Source: Miscanthus floridulus
Taxonomy: Eukaryota; Streptophyta; Magnoliopsida; Poales; Poaceae
Length of the DNA stretch: 64,000 nucleotides
Direction of reading: 5' to 3'
NCBI RefSeq assembly: GCF_019320115.1
Contig: NC_089587.1
Coordinates: 104,767,158-104,831,157, forward strand
Of this stretch, positions 20,272 to 31,169 are shown piece by piece. Every line of letters starts with the position of its first letter. The stretch's first letter is position 1. The notes below the pieces were generated by a model, which was given only the letters and a program-made list of their open reading frames with translations, had not been told where the DNA came from and made no database searches. Made by a program: the position numbers and the translations under genes.

Positions 20272-22679
20272 CTGGACCAGGAGGGTTCTGATTTGGAATC
20301 ACTTGAGCATTTCCAGGGTTCTGTTGGGTCTTTGTCTGGCTTTCCATGGACAGCATTTTCAGAGAAATCTTCCGCAAATAATCAGACTGAGTGATACAAA
20401 ACAAAAGGATTTAAGTTGTGGTTTTTGCATTAATACAATTTACATGTGCAAGTTGCATGGGCCCATGATATTTTGATACCACGCCTCCTAAATATGATTA
20501 GCAGAGTATCCATGCATTGCCCCATCATGTATTTTACCATGATAAAAAGATCTATAAGCATCTAAAATTTACCTAAAAGCCTTTAAGATTGTCATAGATC
20601 AAATGTCCATATCATTGACCCACCCCATGACTAAACATTCTGACTCTGTACGGGAGCGTACTAGAGTTAGGTTAAATGTACCTGGTTGGTGGCTGCAGTA
20701 TAGATTTTCTCTTCAAATCGCACGGCAATTTTGTGAAGCTCAGTCAGTCCTTCTGGTATTGATACTGGCAGGTGCTTCTTCAGAGTCTCCATTCTATACA
20801 TATATAATGCAAGAAGGGATACATTGAGAGATACACTGATAAATGTGTTTGATTACCATTTAATTAGTCCAGTAAACCAGAAGCCCCAGTACATGTACAA
20901 AAATAATAGTTCACTAGTGGAAACAGTGGGCATGGAATTTGTGGACCGCTAATGCACATACATATTTTTGAACCGAACGAACAACTAGGGTAAAAATGGA
21001 CACATTCAAGTGGCAACTAGGGTAAAATTTAAGTGCTGGCAAGGGTAAAATGGACACATTCCATCGGCAGGCATATACAACAACAACAACAACAAAGCCT
21101 TTAAGTCTCAAACAAGTTGGGATCGGCAGGCATATACATGACTTAATAATTAGTTGGCAGAAAAAGACTCGGGTCATACCGCATAACCAATGCTAAAAGG
21201 TCCTACACAAGATGAGGGTCTTGGAAGAATATGGTTTTACCCTTTCTTATTTTGCAAGGAGGTTGACAAATTGGAGAAAGTCAGCAGCCTACCGCTACGC
21301 CATGCCTACCCTCCACTAGGGGATAGAGAAGTGTTTGGAAAGAAAAAAAAAACAATCACATTATGAGTTGTCGCATTCTACACCCATACTCAAACTGAAA
21401 TGTTGCGATATGCAGTTGCATATGTTTCTATGTGTGTTTATTGTGCAAAGATGGCTTTATACAACAACAACAACAACAAAGCCTTTAAGTCCCAAACAAG
21501 TTGAGGTAGGCTAGAGTTGAAACCCAGCAGAAGCAATCAAGGTTCAGTCACGTGAATAGCTGTCTTCCAAGCACTCCTATCTAAGGCTAAGTCTTTGGGT
21601 ATATTCCATCCTTTCAAATCTCCTTTTATTGCCTCTACCCAAGTCAACTTCGGTCTTCCTCTGACTCTCTTTACGTTACTATCCTGGCCTAGGATTCCAC
21701 TACGCACCGGTGCCTCTGGAGGTCTCCGTTGGACATGTCCAAACCATCTCAACCGGTGTTGGACAAGCTTCTCTTCAATTGGTGCTACCCCTAATCTATC
21801 ACGTATATCATCGTTCCGAACTCGATCCCTTCTTGTATGACCGCAAATCCAACGCAACATACGCATTTCCGAGACACTTATCTGTTGAACATGTCGTCTT
21901 TTCGTAGGCCAACATTCTGCACCATACAACATAGCGGGTCTAATCGCCATCCTATAAAACTTGCCTTTTAGCTTCTGTGGTACCCTTTTGTCACCATACA
22001 ACAAAGATGGCTTTATAAAGATTTTTTTTTTTTGAATCTTATAGCAAGCAAACAGGTGCTGATAATTTTGATGGTTAAATTTGGTTTAAATAAAGATATA
22101 TAATCTTAGAAAGTATGATGTATTGGATTGGATGGCATTAATGCGACTGTATAGATCCATATGTCACGAACAAACACGACTGTATGGATCATATGTCACG
22201 AACAAACGAGTAGGTGATTCATGGGTAAACAAACAAGAGAAAGGTAGACGAATTGTTAGGTCCAAGTGTGAATTGTTAGGTCCAAGTGCAAGCATGGTTC
22301 AGCAGGTCTAAGTGCATGGATGCATCAGCAAACCCTACCCAGCAAGCATGATACTGTCTATCTAATCTAAATAAAGTAAAGAGGGAAGCAGGTGTACACG
22401 GATCGAATCGATCGAATCGTAAAAGAAGCCACATGGATCCGCCACGGCGGAAGGAAAAGATTGCAGTTGCTTGACAATTCCCATTAGGGGGAGGAGGGAG
22501 GGAAGGAAGATGGAGAGGACGTACATCTTATTGACGATCCTGTGGCGCGCCTCGGGCTGAAGCTGGGTGCCCCAGTCGCTTCCGGCGGGGGCAGCCGCGT
22601 TAGGGTCGACGCCGCCGGCGGCAGCGACGGCGGCAGGGTCGGCGCCCTGCGTGGGGCGCCAGTTGGCGGCGCCGTCCAT
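20272..22679 (-). CDS. K2: MED15-type KIX-domain gene, probably 3'-truncated
   Basis: Three minus-strand exons join in frame: 22679-22525 (51 codons plus 2 nt), 20793-20682 and 20386-20272. The product starts MDGAANWRPTQGADP, has a Gly/Ala/Pro-rich leader, then DWGTQLQPEARH-RIVNK, METLKKHLPVSIPEGLTELH, KIAVRFEEKIYTAAT and DYLRKISLKMLSM. This is the three-helix KIX domain of plant Mediator subunit 15, which contacts activation domains of transcription factors in the nucleus. Donors (GTACGT, GTACAT, GTACCA) and acceptors (TATAG, CTCAG) are good. Exon 3 ends in a donor, but no following Gln-rich exon is found before duplication copy 1. The gene is therefore either truncated or makes a KIX-only protein. 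Intron 1 holds two LINE insertions. Coding potential is intact over what is seen; expression is unknown. Confidence 0.75.
21079..21121 (-). mobile_element. 43-bp LINE 3' tail with 16-bp TSD
   Basis: A tiny insertion starting with (AAC)n and AAAGCCTTTAAG, the 3' end of the LINE found at 21462-22001. It is flanked by ATCGGCAGGCATATAC at 21063-21078 and 21122-21137. Extreme 5' truncation is normal for target-primed reverse transcription. Confidence 0.88.
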
Positions 22680-22880
22680 GGTTTTCCGCCCTAGGGACTC
22701 GGGCGCCTCTCTTGCTCTTTCTGATTTGTTTGCTGGCTTCGATCGATCTGCTGGGCGACGATGGAGGGAGCACTTTCCCCCAGCTCCCCTCTGATAAGCA
22801 GGAGGGGAGCAACCGAGGTAGCGGCGACGACGAAATCGATTGTAGCGAGGGGCAGGGGCGGAGGAGCGACCAAGAAGGAA
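21364..22880. repeat. Paralogous segment (K2 side) of 49803-50660
   Basis: From GTTGTCGCATTCTAC through intron 1, exon 1 and the promoter of K2, this matches 49803-50660 in the same orientation. The match is broken only by the LINE at 21462-22001 and small indels. Both sides have a 155-nt first KIX exon. Confidence 0.85.
21462..22001 (-). mobile_element. 5'-truncated RTE-like LINE (540 bp)
   Basis: The minus strand has an open frame (22004-21537) with the motifs AIRPAMLYGAECW, MRMLRWICGHTRRDR, EEKLVQHRLRWFGHVQRR and GRPKLTW. This is the C-terminal region after the reverse transcriptase of plant RTE/L1-like LINEs. The 3' end is a (TTG)n tail. Target-site duplications CAAAGATGGCTTTATA lie at 21446-21461 and 22002-22017. 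The paralogous K4 segment shows the empty site near 49958. No promoter or 5' end is present, so it is a dead copy. Confidence 0.9.
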
Positions 22881-23585
22881 TTGAGGAAAGCCAACACGTC
22901 ACGACTCGCGAATCAGGATGCTGGATTTATCTAAAAAAAAGGATTCAGGATGCTGGATGCGCCATCTTCTCCCTTTCTGTGGGCGTCTCGGCGATAATAA
23001 AAGTGAGCAAGTCAAGGCTCATTGGCCCCAATATTAGCCCATTTCATCGTCTATATTATCTGTATCTGTACCTATCTATTTTCTCTAATTATTTTTACAT
23101 ATCGTATTAGCTTTGTCCTAAATTAAATATTTATATCTTTGACCACCGGTTCAAAAAATATATAGTTCATAACATAATACTGATATTTTTAGATTCACTA
23201 TTGAAAAGGATCTAGCATGCGGGGTGACTACGCCTGTTAAAACAAAACTCCTTCGCTGCGGTCAGTAACAGGTACGCGCCAAGCAAAACTACGGTGGTGT
23301 CGTGTATCAAAGCACCTCAAAGGCACAATTCAAAAGCTACCAAATAAAACTTAGATCGAGTAAATTACTAATGCTTCTAGAGTCGCGTTGAACCTATTTC
23401 ACCACTTGAATGAGGTCACAAGCTTATGCACAAGTAGATTGGGAGCAAACCCTGAAATCATCGACAAACAAGTAGAGCGCAACACAAATAGCAAGAATAC
23501 AAGAGACAAGGTGTTTATCTCGTGGTTTAGCTCGCCATTAAGACTTGCCTATGTCCACGATGCTAAGGAAAGCCACCAAGCGACA
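22680..23585. other. K2 upstream region and spacer
   Basis: The first 200 bp matches the sequence upstream of K4 and probably holds the K2 promoter and 5' UTR. No clear TATA box was seen. The rest is unassigned AT-rich sequence up to the LTR of element C. Short open frames on both strands here are not supported. Confidence 0.4.
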
Positions 23586-24448
23586 TGACACCCATGCTTA
23601 CGACCATGTTTGGCGCATGGTTAGGAGGGGTAGGAGGCCAGCAAGGGTGTCCAAGTCAAGAAGGAGGCCCAAGGCTAATTTGGTTTGAGTCCCTGAAGTG
23701 GAGGTCCAAAGCAACTCAATTTCGAGTCTGTCTCGGCCTCTAGGACCAGTTTGCCTTAAACTGGTCACCCAGAACGCATTCGGACTCCGTTTTTGATGAT
23801 CCATATATGGATGGAAAGATAATTTGATAAGAAAGCCAATTCAAGTGGTCTCATGTCAAAATCTCTTTGAAATCAACGGGAATCATCGAAACAAGTCAGC
23901 GTCCAGAATCTGTCAGGGTGCTGCGACACCGTCTTTTGGGCCGTTGGACCGTGTATCATGTTTGGGCCCATTAGAGGGCGCGTCCAGGGGGTGACGCCTA
24001 AGACTCTATAAATAGAAGCCGTCGCTCTCCTTAGGGTTTGGGTTTTGTTTACTTCTTGATTTCCTCGTGAAACAGACGTCGTTTTGCTGTAATTGTCGCC
24101 GCCAAGGCCGCTTGCTGTGAACCAGGGCCCCAGTTCTTGATCTTGTTTGCCTGTGGCGATTAGTCCTTTCGAATAAAGACTTGAACTTTTTCTCATTATC
24201 ATAAGCCTCATATTTATTTATAATTTTAGATTGTGTTTATCTCGTTCTTGCTTGTGTTCTCCATTCGCTTGCAGGAAAGCCTTCTCGGCGAGGTCAATCG
24301 TGTTCGCGTGGTTGATAACCAATGGAGCAGTGGTGTAACGGTTACGGGGGTCCGAATCAGTCTTGGTTCGAAGCCTAGATCGTGAACGTCGAGTCTCCAC
24401 CAATCGACGCTATCATACCTTTTGGAAGATCGGGCCTAGTCTACATCA
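23586..24448 (+). mobile_element. 5' LTR of element C (863 bp)
   Basis: Starts TGACACCCATGC and ends CTACATCA. The matching LTR at 26706-27568 has exactly the same length, with scattered substitutions that are mostly transitions. A TATAAATA box lies at about 24007-24014. The primer binding site TGGTATTAGAGCCC follows at 24451. I found no matching target-site duplication on the two outer sides. Confidence 0.88.
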
Positions 24449-26705
24449 AGTGGTATTAGAGCCCTTGTTGCCCGTTAGGTATAACTTTGTTTTCCCTTTT
24501 AGATTCTTACTGTTTTTGTTTTACCTATAGTCCTCAAAAAGCCAAAAAATATACACTATCACATATCTCTAGTCCTATACCCCACTGTGCCTTTACAATT
24601 TTTTTAATTTTAGTTTGCTTTATTGAACTGTCGTCCCTCGCTGCGTCTTAGTGTTCGTTGTGTTCTGATCTTGTTCTTGGTCTAGTGTAAAGTCTTGTTT
24701 TCTAGTGTGGCTTGCATCAGATTGATCTCCAGTTTTTCTTTGGATATGAAATAGTCACGGAGTGGGTTGTGTGATTGAGTTTGTTTTGTCTAGCAATTCC
24801 TTCTACGGCTTCCTTGGTTAAGTATTTTTCTTCCACGGTAAAAATATCTAAAGTCTAATCTCTTATGTGCGGCACTTTTGTGAGATAAAAAACATAAAAC
24901 AAAGAAAAAGGCAAAGAGGTGCAAAAACCAAAAGAAGGAAAAAAAAAGCCGCACCTAAAAAAAGAGAGAAAAAAATAAAGAAGGAAAGAAAAAGAAAGTG
25001 AAAAAAAGTTCAGAAGTGCTTGCATCCTTTTGAGTCATTATGCTGAGTTGTATTGTATTGCTTGCTTGAACTAGGTTTAGGACGAGTTTAGGCCAGCGAC
25101 ATAGACTAGCTTGGGACTACTTTTCAATCTTGCAATTTCTGAATTAAATTATTGATATTCCTTGCTACTATATTGTGCCTGTCCAAGCTCCACTTTCTTC
25201 TAACCAAGTACAGGTTCACCTTGCAACTGTTACACTCAAGCTACAACGGTATCACAGTCACTGACCGATTGCACCGCCTGTTGTTTTGGTAAGAACACTT
25301 GTAAGACCGTGGTAAGACGCTTGAGAGTTGAGTGTTTTGTTTTTTCTTGTCCACATCATATAGTAGTTTATAGGAAAATACATACTTGTGTGTTTTCTTG
25401 TTTGATTCTAACAATGACAGGTTGTTCATATCCACCGACTTATGATGATATAGGTGCTGATGAGTACATGGAGTGGGAATTGCCATAGATAACATATTTG
25501 CTACTCGTTTTATGTGTCCAAGGAGGAAGGTAAAAATGCATCTAGTGTTTTGCAATATTCTGCTTTATCTTGGTGGGAGTCTTTAGATCCTTCTAATAAA
25601 CCTCAAACTTGGAATGATATGAAAGATCTTATGAGAGAAAATTTTGTTAATCCATCTCTTGTAATTAATTCAAATGATGAGGTGCATCAACTAGATCAAT
25701 CTCTTGTTATTCCTCCTACTATGCCTAACCTTTTGCAGGACAATGTACAAAAGAGCGAGAATGACGTGACAGAAAATGAGATGATCATAGTCTCATGTGA
25801 TAATTTAGAACCATCAACTATTACTCCTGCTGAACATGAGAGCAAAGGTAAAGCCCATGATGCTAAACTCACGGAAGGTGAGAGTTCTCTTGATGTGCTG
25901 AATTTTTTCACCAATCATACTATGATAGAGTAAATTTTAGTGGAGCCTTCGCTTGATTTACCTTTGTCACAAGATAATTTGCTTGATGTTTCTTATGACG
26001 AAGATGACTTGCATAATGATATTTATGTTATTCCCATGCAATCATTGAAGAATGATCATGCTATATGTGTGCTGAAATCGAGCACTTGTGCTGAAAATAG
26101 ACTTGTTATTCATAATGCTAGTGAAGTTGATGAGCTGAAATTGTTGTCTTGTTTAAATACTTTGGGTTACATTGAATTTGATGTTCCGTGTAATCTTAGT
26201 TCTTTAGAGGAGAAACTTTATGCATATGCTGATTCGCCATGGTTCTCTAGACATACATATCATGTTTTTGGCAAATATAACAACCAAGGACAATATTTGA
26301 TACAACGAGTTTATATTTGTACAAATCCGAATTCTCCTTCTGTTGTGCAAAGTAATGATCAACTAGAGGACAGTAAAATCAACACTATTGTTATGCCATA
26401 TTCCTCTAGTTTTGTTTTTCGAACACAAGTGGAATCCAAAGAAAGAGAGAATATATTTCTTGTTAGTACTAATCTTTTGCAGGATAGTATTGGCAAAGAT
26501 CGTGTGTATTTCAATCGAGCAGACTACATGTCTATAGGACAAGACATGCTACAAACCTGGACATGTGGTCATATTCTTTCTCGCAACATTATCCACTCCT
26601 ATTATTTTGGAAACCTCATTTGTCCTCATATTATGCAGGATCGACTTCAAACAACATCGACGTCGAGGACGACTTTTCATCAAGAAGGGGAGGATGATGA
26701 GGACA
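24449..26705 (+). mobile_element. Internal region of element C, pol-less
   Basis: Starts with a tRNA-Met-type primer binding site (24451-24464, TGGTATTAGAGCCC). It ends in a purine-rich tract (AAGAAGGGGAGGATGATGAGGA, split as AAGAAGGGGAGG and ATGATGAGGA) before the 3' LTR. It contains a gag-like relic but no protease, integrase, reverse transcriptase or RNase H. It must have depended on enzymes of another element. The first 900 bp is non-coding, with an AAAGAAAAAGG-rich stretch at 24890-25010. Confidence 0.8.
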
Positions 26706-26947
26706 TGGCACCCATGCTTACGACCATGTTTGGTGCATGGTTAGGGGGGGTAGGAGGCCAGCAAGGGTGTCCAAGTCAAGAAGGAGGCCCAAGGCTAATT
26801 TGGTTCGAGTCCCCGAAGTGGAGGCCCAAAGCAACTCAATTTCGAGTCTGCCTCGGTCTTCAGGACCAGTCTGCCTTAAACTGGTCACCCAGGATGCATC
26901 CGGACTCCGTTTTCAATGATCCATATATGGATGGAAAGATAATTTGA
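25414..26947 (+). pseudogene. Gag-like relic of element C
   Basis: An ATG at 25414 opens MTGCSYPPTYDDIGADEY and soon hits a stop. Shifted frames continue with AIDNIFATRFMCPRRK and then SVLQYSALSWWESLDPSNK, QTWNDMKDLMRENF. The WW and W-x-x-(M/L)-x-x-L-(M/L)-x-x-F pattern is that of retrotransposon gag capsid domains. Two long frames (25514-25933 and 25940-26947) are in the same phase, separated by a TAA at 25931-25933; neither begins with ATG. The downstream half (about 250 residues before it runs into the LTR) has no domain I recognise. A broken gag of a non-autonomous element is the best reading. Confidence 0.65.
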
Positions 26948-27568
26948 TAAGGAAGCTAATACAAGTGGTCTCATGTCAAAATCCCTTCAGAATCAATGGG
27001 AATCATCGAAACAAGTCAGCGTCCAGAATCTGTCAGGGTGCTACGACACCGTCTTTTGGTCCGTTGGACCGTATATCGTGTTTGGGCCCATTAGAGGGCG
27101 CGTCTAGGGGTTGACGCCCAAGACTCTATAAATAGAAGTCATCGCTCTCCTTAGGGTTTAGGTTTTGTTTAGTTCTTGATTTCCTTGTGAAACAGACATC
27201 GTTTTGCTGCAACTATCGCCGCCAAGGCCGCTTGCTGTGAACCAGGGCCCCAGTTCTTGATCTTGTTCGCCTGTGGCGATTAGTCCTTTCGAATAAAGAC
27301 TTAAACTCTTTCTCATTATCATAAGCCTCATATTTATTTGCAATTTCAGATTGTGTTTATCTCGTTCTTGCTTGTGTTCTTGATTCGCTTGCAGGAAAGC
27401 CTTCTCGACGAGGTCAATCGCGTTCGCGTGGTTGATAACCAACGGAGCAGTGGTGTAACGGTTGCGGGGGTCCGAATCAGTCTTGGTTCGAAGCCTAGAT
27501 CGTGAACGTCGAGTCTCCACCAATCGACGCTATCATACCTTTTGAAAGATCGGGCCTAGTCTACATCA
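26706..27568 (+). mobile_element. 3' LTR of element C (863 bp)
   Basis: Starts TGGCACCCATGC and ends CTACATCA. Same length and order as 23586-24448, with a TATAAATA box at about 27127-27134. The last gag-like frame runs on into it until 26947. Confidence 0.88.
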
Positions 27569-28102
27569 AACACATCCTAAGATTCTCAACTTGTGGCATA
27601 GTTAGCCTACGCCCTGTTCTTGAGCAATACTTTTCAGCGAAGGAACAAAGTGTTTTTCTTTCACAACAAATCAGCATAAGCCAAATTTCAGCGAAACAAA
27701 TCCTAGTTAAAAGAAAGATAAAAACCTAATAGGTGCGCGTGAGTGCAAGGTGTATATGCATATGAGAGGAAGGCATATAAGCAAAGACAATGTTTGCACC
27801 TAGTTCTAAACACCATGTTTACAACTAGGTTGTTGAATTTCTCTATGCCATAGAGACTTATTAACGAAGATCAAAACACCATGCTTAATCCAAGGCTATT
27901 AACTCTTTATAGCACATAAGAAAAATAAAGTGCATTGCAAAGCTTATAAATCAACCAATGTCATGTGAAAATAAAATAGCTAGCAAGGTTTATAGAACTG
28001 GATGATGATGGTCTGCAATCAAGTTTAGACACCACTTTTACACAAGATTGTGAAAGGAAAATGCCCATGAAGCATTAACATGGATATGAAAGCATTCATC
28101 AT
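27569..28102. other. Non-coding spacer left of solo LTR P
   Basis: Host sequence between element C and LTR P, AT-rich, no gene seen. Its last bases ATCAT (28098-28102) are the left target-site duplication of P. Confidence 0.4.
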
Positions 28103-29473
28103 TGTGGCAGAACCAACTAATCTAATGCCTTTCAGGAGTACTTATCTTCCATTAGACACTAAGTACTCAAGAGAGGACACTAAACTATGCAATTTCGTCA
28201 AGCACACCCTAAGGGAGAACTCAAAAATCCATATTTTTCATTAGGATCATAAATGAGAGAATAAAGCTTACAACATTCTTAAGTCACTTCTTACATCACT
28301 TTATTACAGTAACAGAATATTATCTCAATTGATTATAACAGCGGAATATAACAATATTATTACAGTTACAGAGGAAGCAAAGATTAATTTAATGACATAG
28401 TGGAGCATTAACGTAGTGGACATTTTATATACAAGTGATGCCAGTATATTTTATATCTTTTCTTATAAAAACCTTTAGTAAGGGTTATAAATAAACACTA
28501 CGGGCGTAGCATGAAAGGAATCCTCTCTGAGCCCACTAGGAGGTTTCCACACATAAGAGTCAGCTCTAAATATCCTCCGATCACCTGCAACAGGGGGAAT
28601 AAAACTCTGAGTACTCGATTGTACTCAGCAAGACTTACCCGATAGGAGAAAACTAAAAGACTCCAAGGATATGCAAGGCTTATTTGGCTTATGGGTTATT
28701 GCATCTGTGGAAGCATTACTAAACGTGCATCCTTATATTCAATTTTATTGCAGTCATCATTAGTTCATTAACTAATCATTCTATGTAAGCACATATGCTA
28801 CTTTCAAGTAGGTGGTAAGCAATCAGAACCATTTTACCATCTTTCATATTCTAGTTCTTACTATGGTAATAGACCATAGCCAAGTCGTACCGTCTCATAA
28901 AAATGGTGATTCACGAACCAATGTATCCCAGCTGGGTACCCCAAAACACATACATCGCTTGTATCCTAGGCACAAACAAGACCAACTCACTCCACTCCTG
29001 TCAAGGGGTCTAGGTCCCTGTCCAAATTTAGACTCCAAGCCCCCACACTTGAGACCCGGTCTCAGTATGGTGCTTAGACCTTCACCTTTCCCCATATCCA
29101 ACCAGTCGGTCTAGAAAGAGCCAAAACCCATGACAAGAGCGTAACGATCCTTCCCGCTCCCATAAGTAAGTATGTGCTCAGGATAATAAGTTTGTGACCT
29201 GACTACCATCCACAGCAACGGGCGATCCTCAATCAACACAGGCAGAACAAGTGCAATCCGAGCCTCGCTCGAATGCCTAACCAATCTAAATCCAAGTACC
29301 ATTCCGCCCGGTCTCCAATTATCATTCATATATATTCCATGTGATAGTAATATAATAACAACAATAATATATTTCCTATCTCTCGTGAGTGACAGGTAAT
29401 CACTTGACTTCTACCGGGCCCTATAGCATAGCAATTTATATGATCCTGACATACTAGGAGTCATAGGATAAGA

Positions 29474-29493
29474 ATATATATATATATATATAT
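29474..29493. repeat. (AT)n microsatellite
   Basis: Twenty bases of alternating A and T inside LTR P. Confidence 0.9.
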
Positions 29494-31169
29494 GCAAGTG
29501 GGTTTTCATTCAACTCCTTAAAACTTAATGCACAGGCATAAAATAAAGTGCAGAATAATAGAGGTTATGCACCGGGGCTTGCTTGGGTAAGATATAACCA
29601 AAAGTTAGCATTCCATCATGGTGACACGATCATCAAGGCACCATCTTTTCTGCTACTTCAGTCGACTCCCTGATCCATTGTTGTTCCTATTATAATAAAC
29701 GTGGATACAACGCAGACACGCAATTAATCAACGGTAACTGCAACTCTTAAATATACGATTATGCTCCATAAGCTAACAAGCTAGCTTTAATGACTAGCGT
29801 ACTGGTCTACGTATCCATGTCGTTAAGTAAGGCTTCGCTCTAGAAAAATGTTTTAGTTCTAAAATCCCAAGGTGTTTCGACATTTTATTGATTAAACATA
29901 TATTTTCGAACTAGGGCTCATTTAGCTACCTTAGCAAACTAATTATTATGGAGCTACAAAAATTACAGTGAGCGTCTCATAATGTTAGAAATTTACTGTG
30001 AAAGTTTCAGAGCCAACACTATTACCAATTTATCATAAAAATTCCTACAAATTTATACCTTACAATATTAAGCATCTCAAATTAATTAGATAACTCCTAA
30101 AAATATTACAAAACTATATGAACAAAATATACTAGCAGATAGATCATGATTTTAGGAACCTAATGAAATTGGTTTCACAATTTTTGGTTAACTACACAAA
30201 TTTTTTTACTAAATTTATAAGTTTACCTTAGAAACTAAATTAAAAATGTATTAGAAAAAGAAAAAGGCTGGCGGCAACCCCCTCAGGCCCGGTAGCCTAG
30301 CATGGCGCGGCTGCGTGCGCGTCACGGTGGCCCAGCACTGCCCAAGGCTGGGGCGCCCACGCACGATGGCTACTTTGCATAAAAGCCCCGGTGCTTTTAG
30401 ATAATAACTTGACTTTTATGTGCACTATTCCAATCGTCAGTAATCTTGCAACCAAACCCTCAGATGTTTTTACCTTTACCATGGGGAGATCCCTAGAATC
30501 CTCATGTGTGTTGGCGCGATAGCCGATGACATAAGGCGGTTACGTTGAGCAACCTAGGCATACTACGATGGAAGTAAGGGGCCGACCATTATCTTTAGCT
30601 AAATGCACAAGGATGGGTGGTGCTTAGGGACTCGGAGGCGCACTATCACGGGCTGCAGCGGTGAGCGGCTATCCACGGCGACGGCGTGACTGTTTCGGCG
30701 AGCCTACGCCCTCACAGAAAGGTAGAGATGGCTGAGAAGCATCAGTAGCTCACCATGGTGTGCGCCCTACTGACGGTTGAAGCAGGAAAGCGCTGCGACG
30801 GTCTAGCCACATGCGCCCGCACTATGCGGCAGCGCTCCGAGCATGGCACCGACGCGTCCACACTCCATCGATAACACCCTGGCCAAAGTAGCGCAAGCAC
30901 CGAATGGAGGGAGTCAAGGCGAGCTTAGGGTTACGAGCAATCGAATTGCTACCACTCCTACATGCCTTACCTCCCAACCTATCGATTCAGCGGCGCCCAT
31001 GACCGATGGGGAGCAAAACGCCAAATTGCCGGTTGGTAGTGATCGGATGGGCTTGAGGAAAATAGGGCGCATAGCTGACTACCTATGCCACCCACAGATG
31101 CGGGGAATTGCATTGCAAAGCCCAAGCTAGTGATTAGGAAGAGGAAAGAACGATGGCTCTACACACGGT

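Noticed and set aside
22567..23110. Open frames on both strands opposite and upstream of K2 exon 1
   Set aside because: They are the reverse strand or shifted frames of the Ala/Gly-rich KIX exon and its GC-rich 5' UTR.
23586..27568. Element C as a tandem genomic duplication rather than an LTR element
   Set aside because: Equal-length repeats begin with TG and end with CA, with a tRNA-type primer site after the first and a purine tract before the second.
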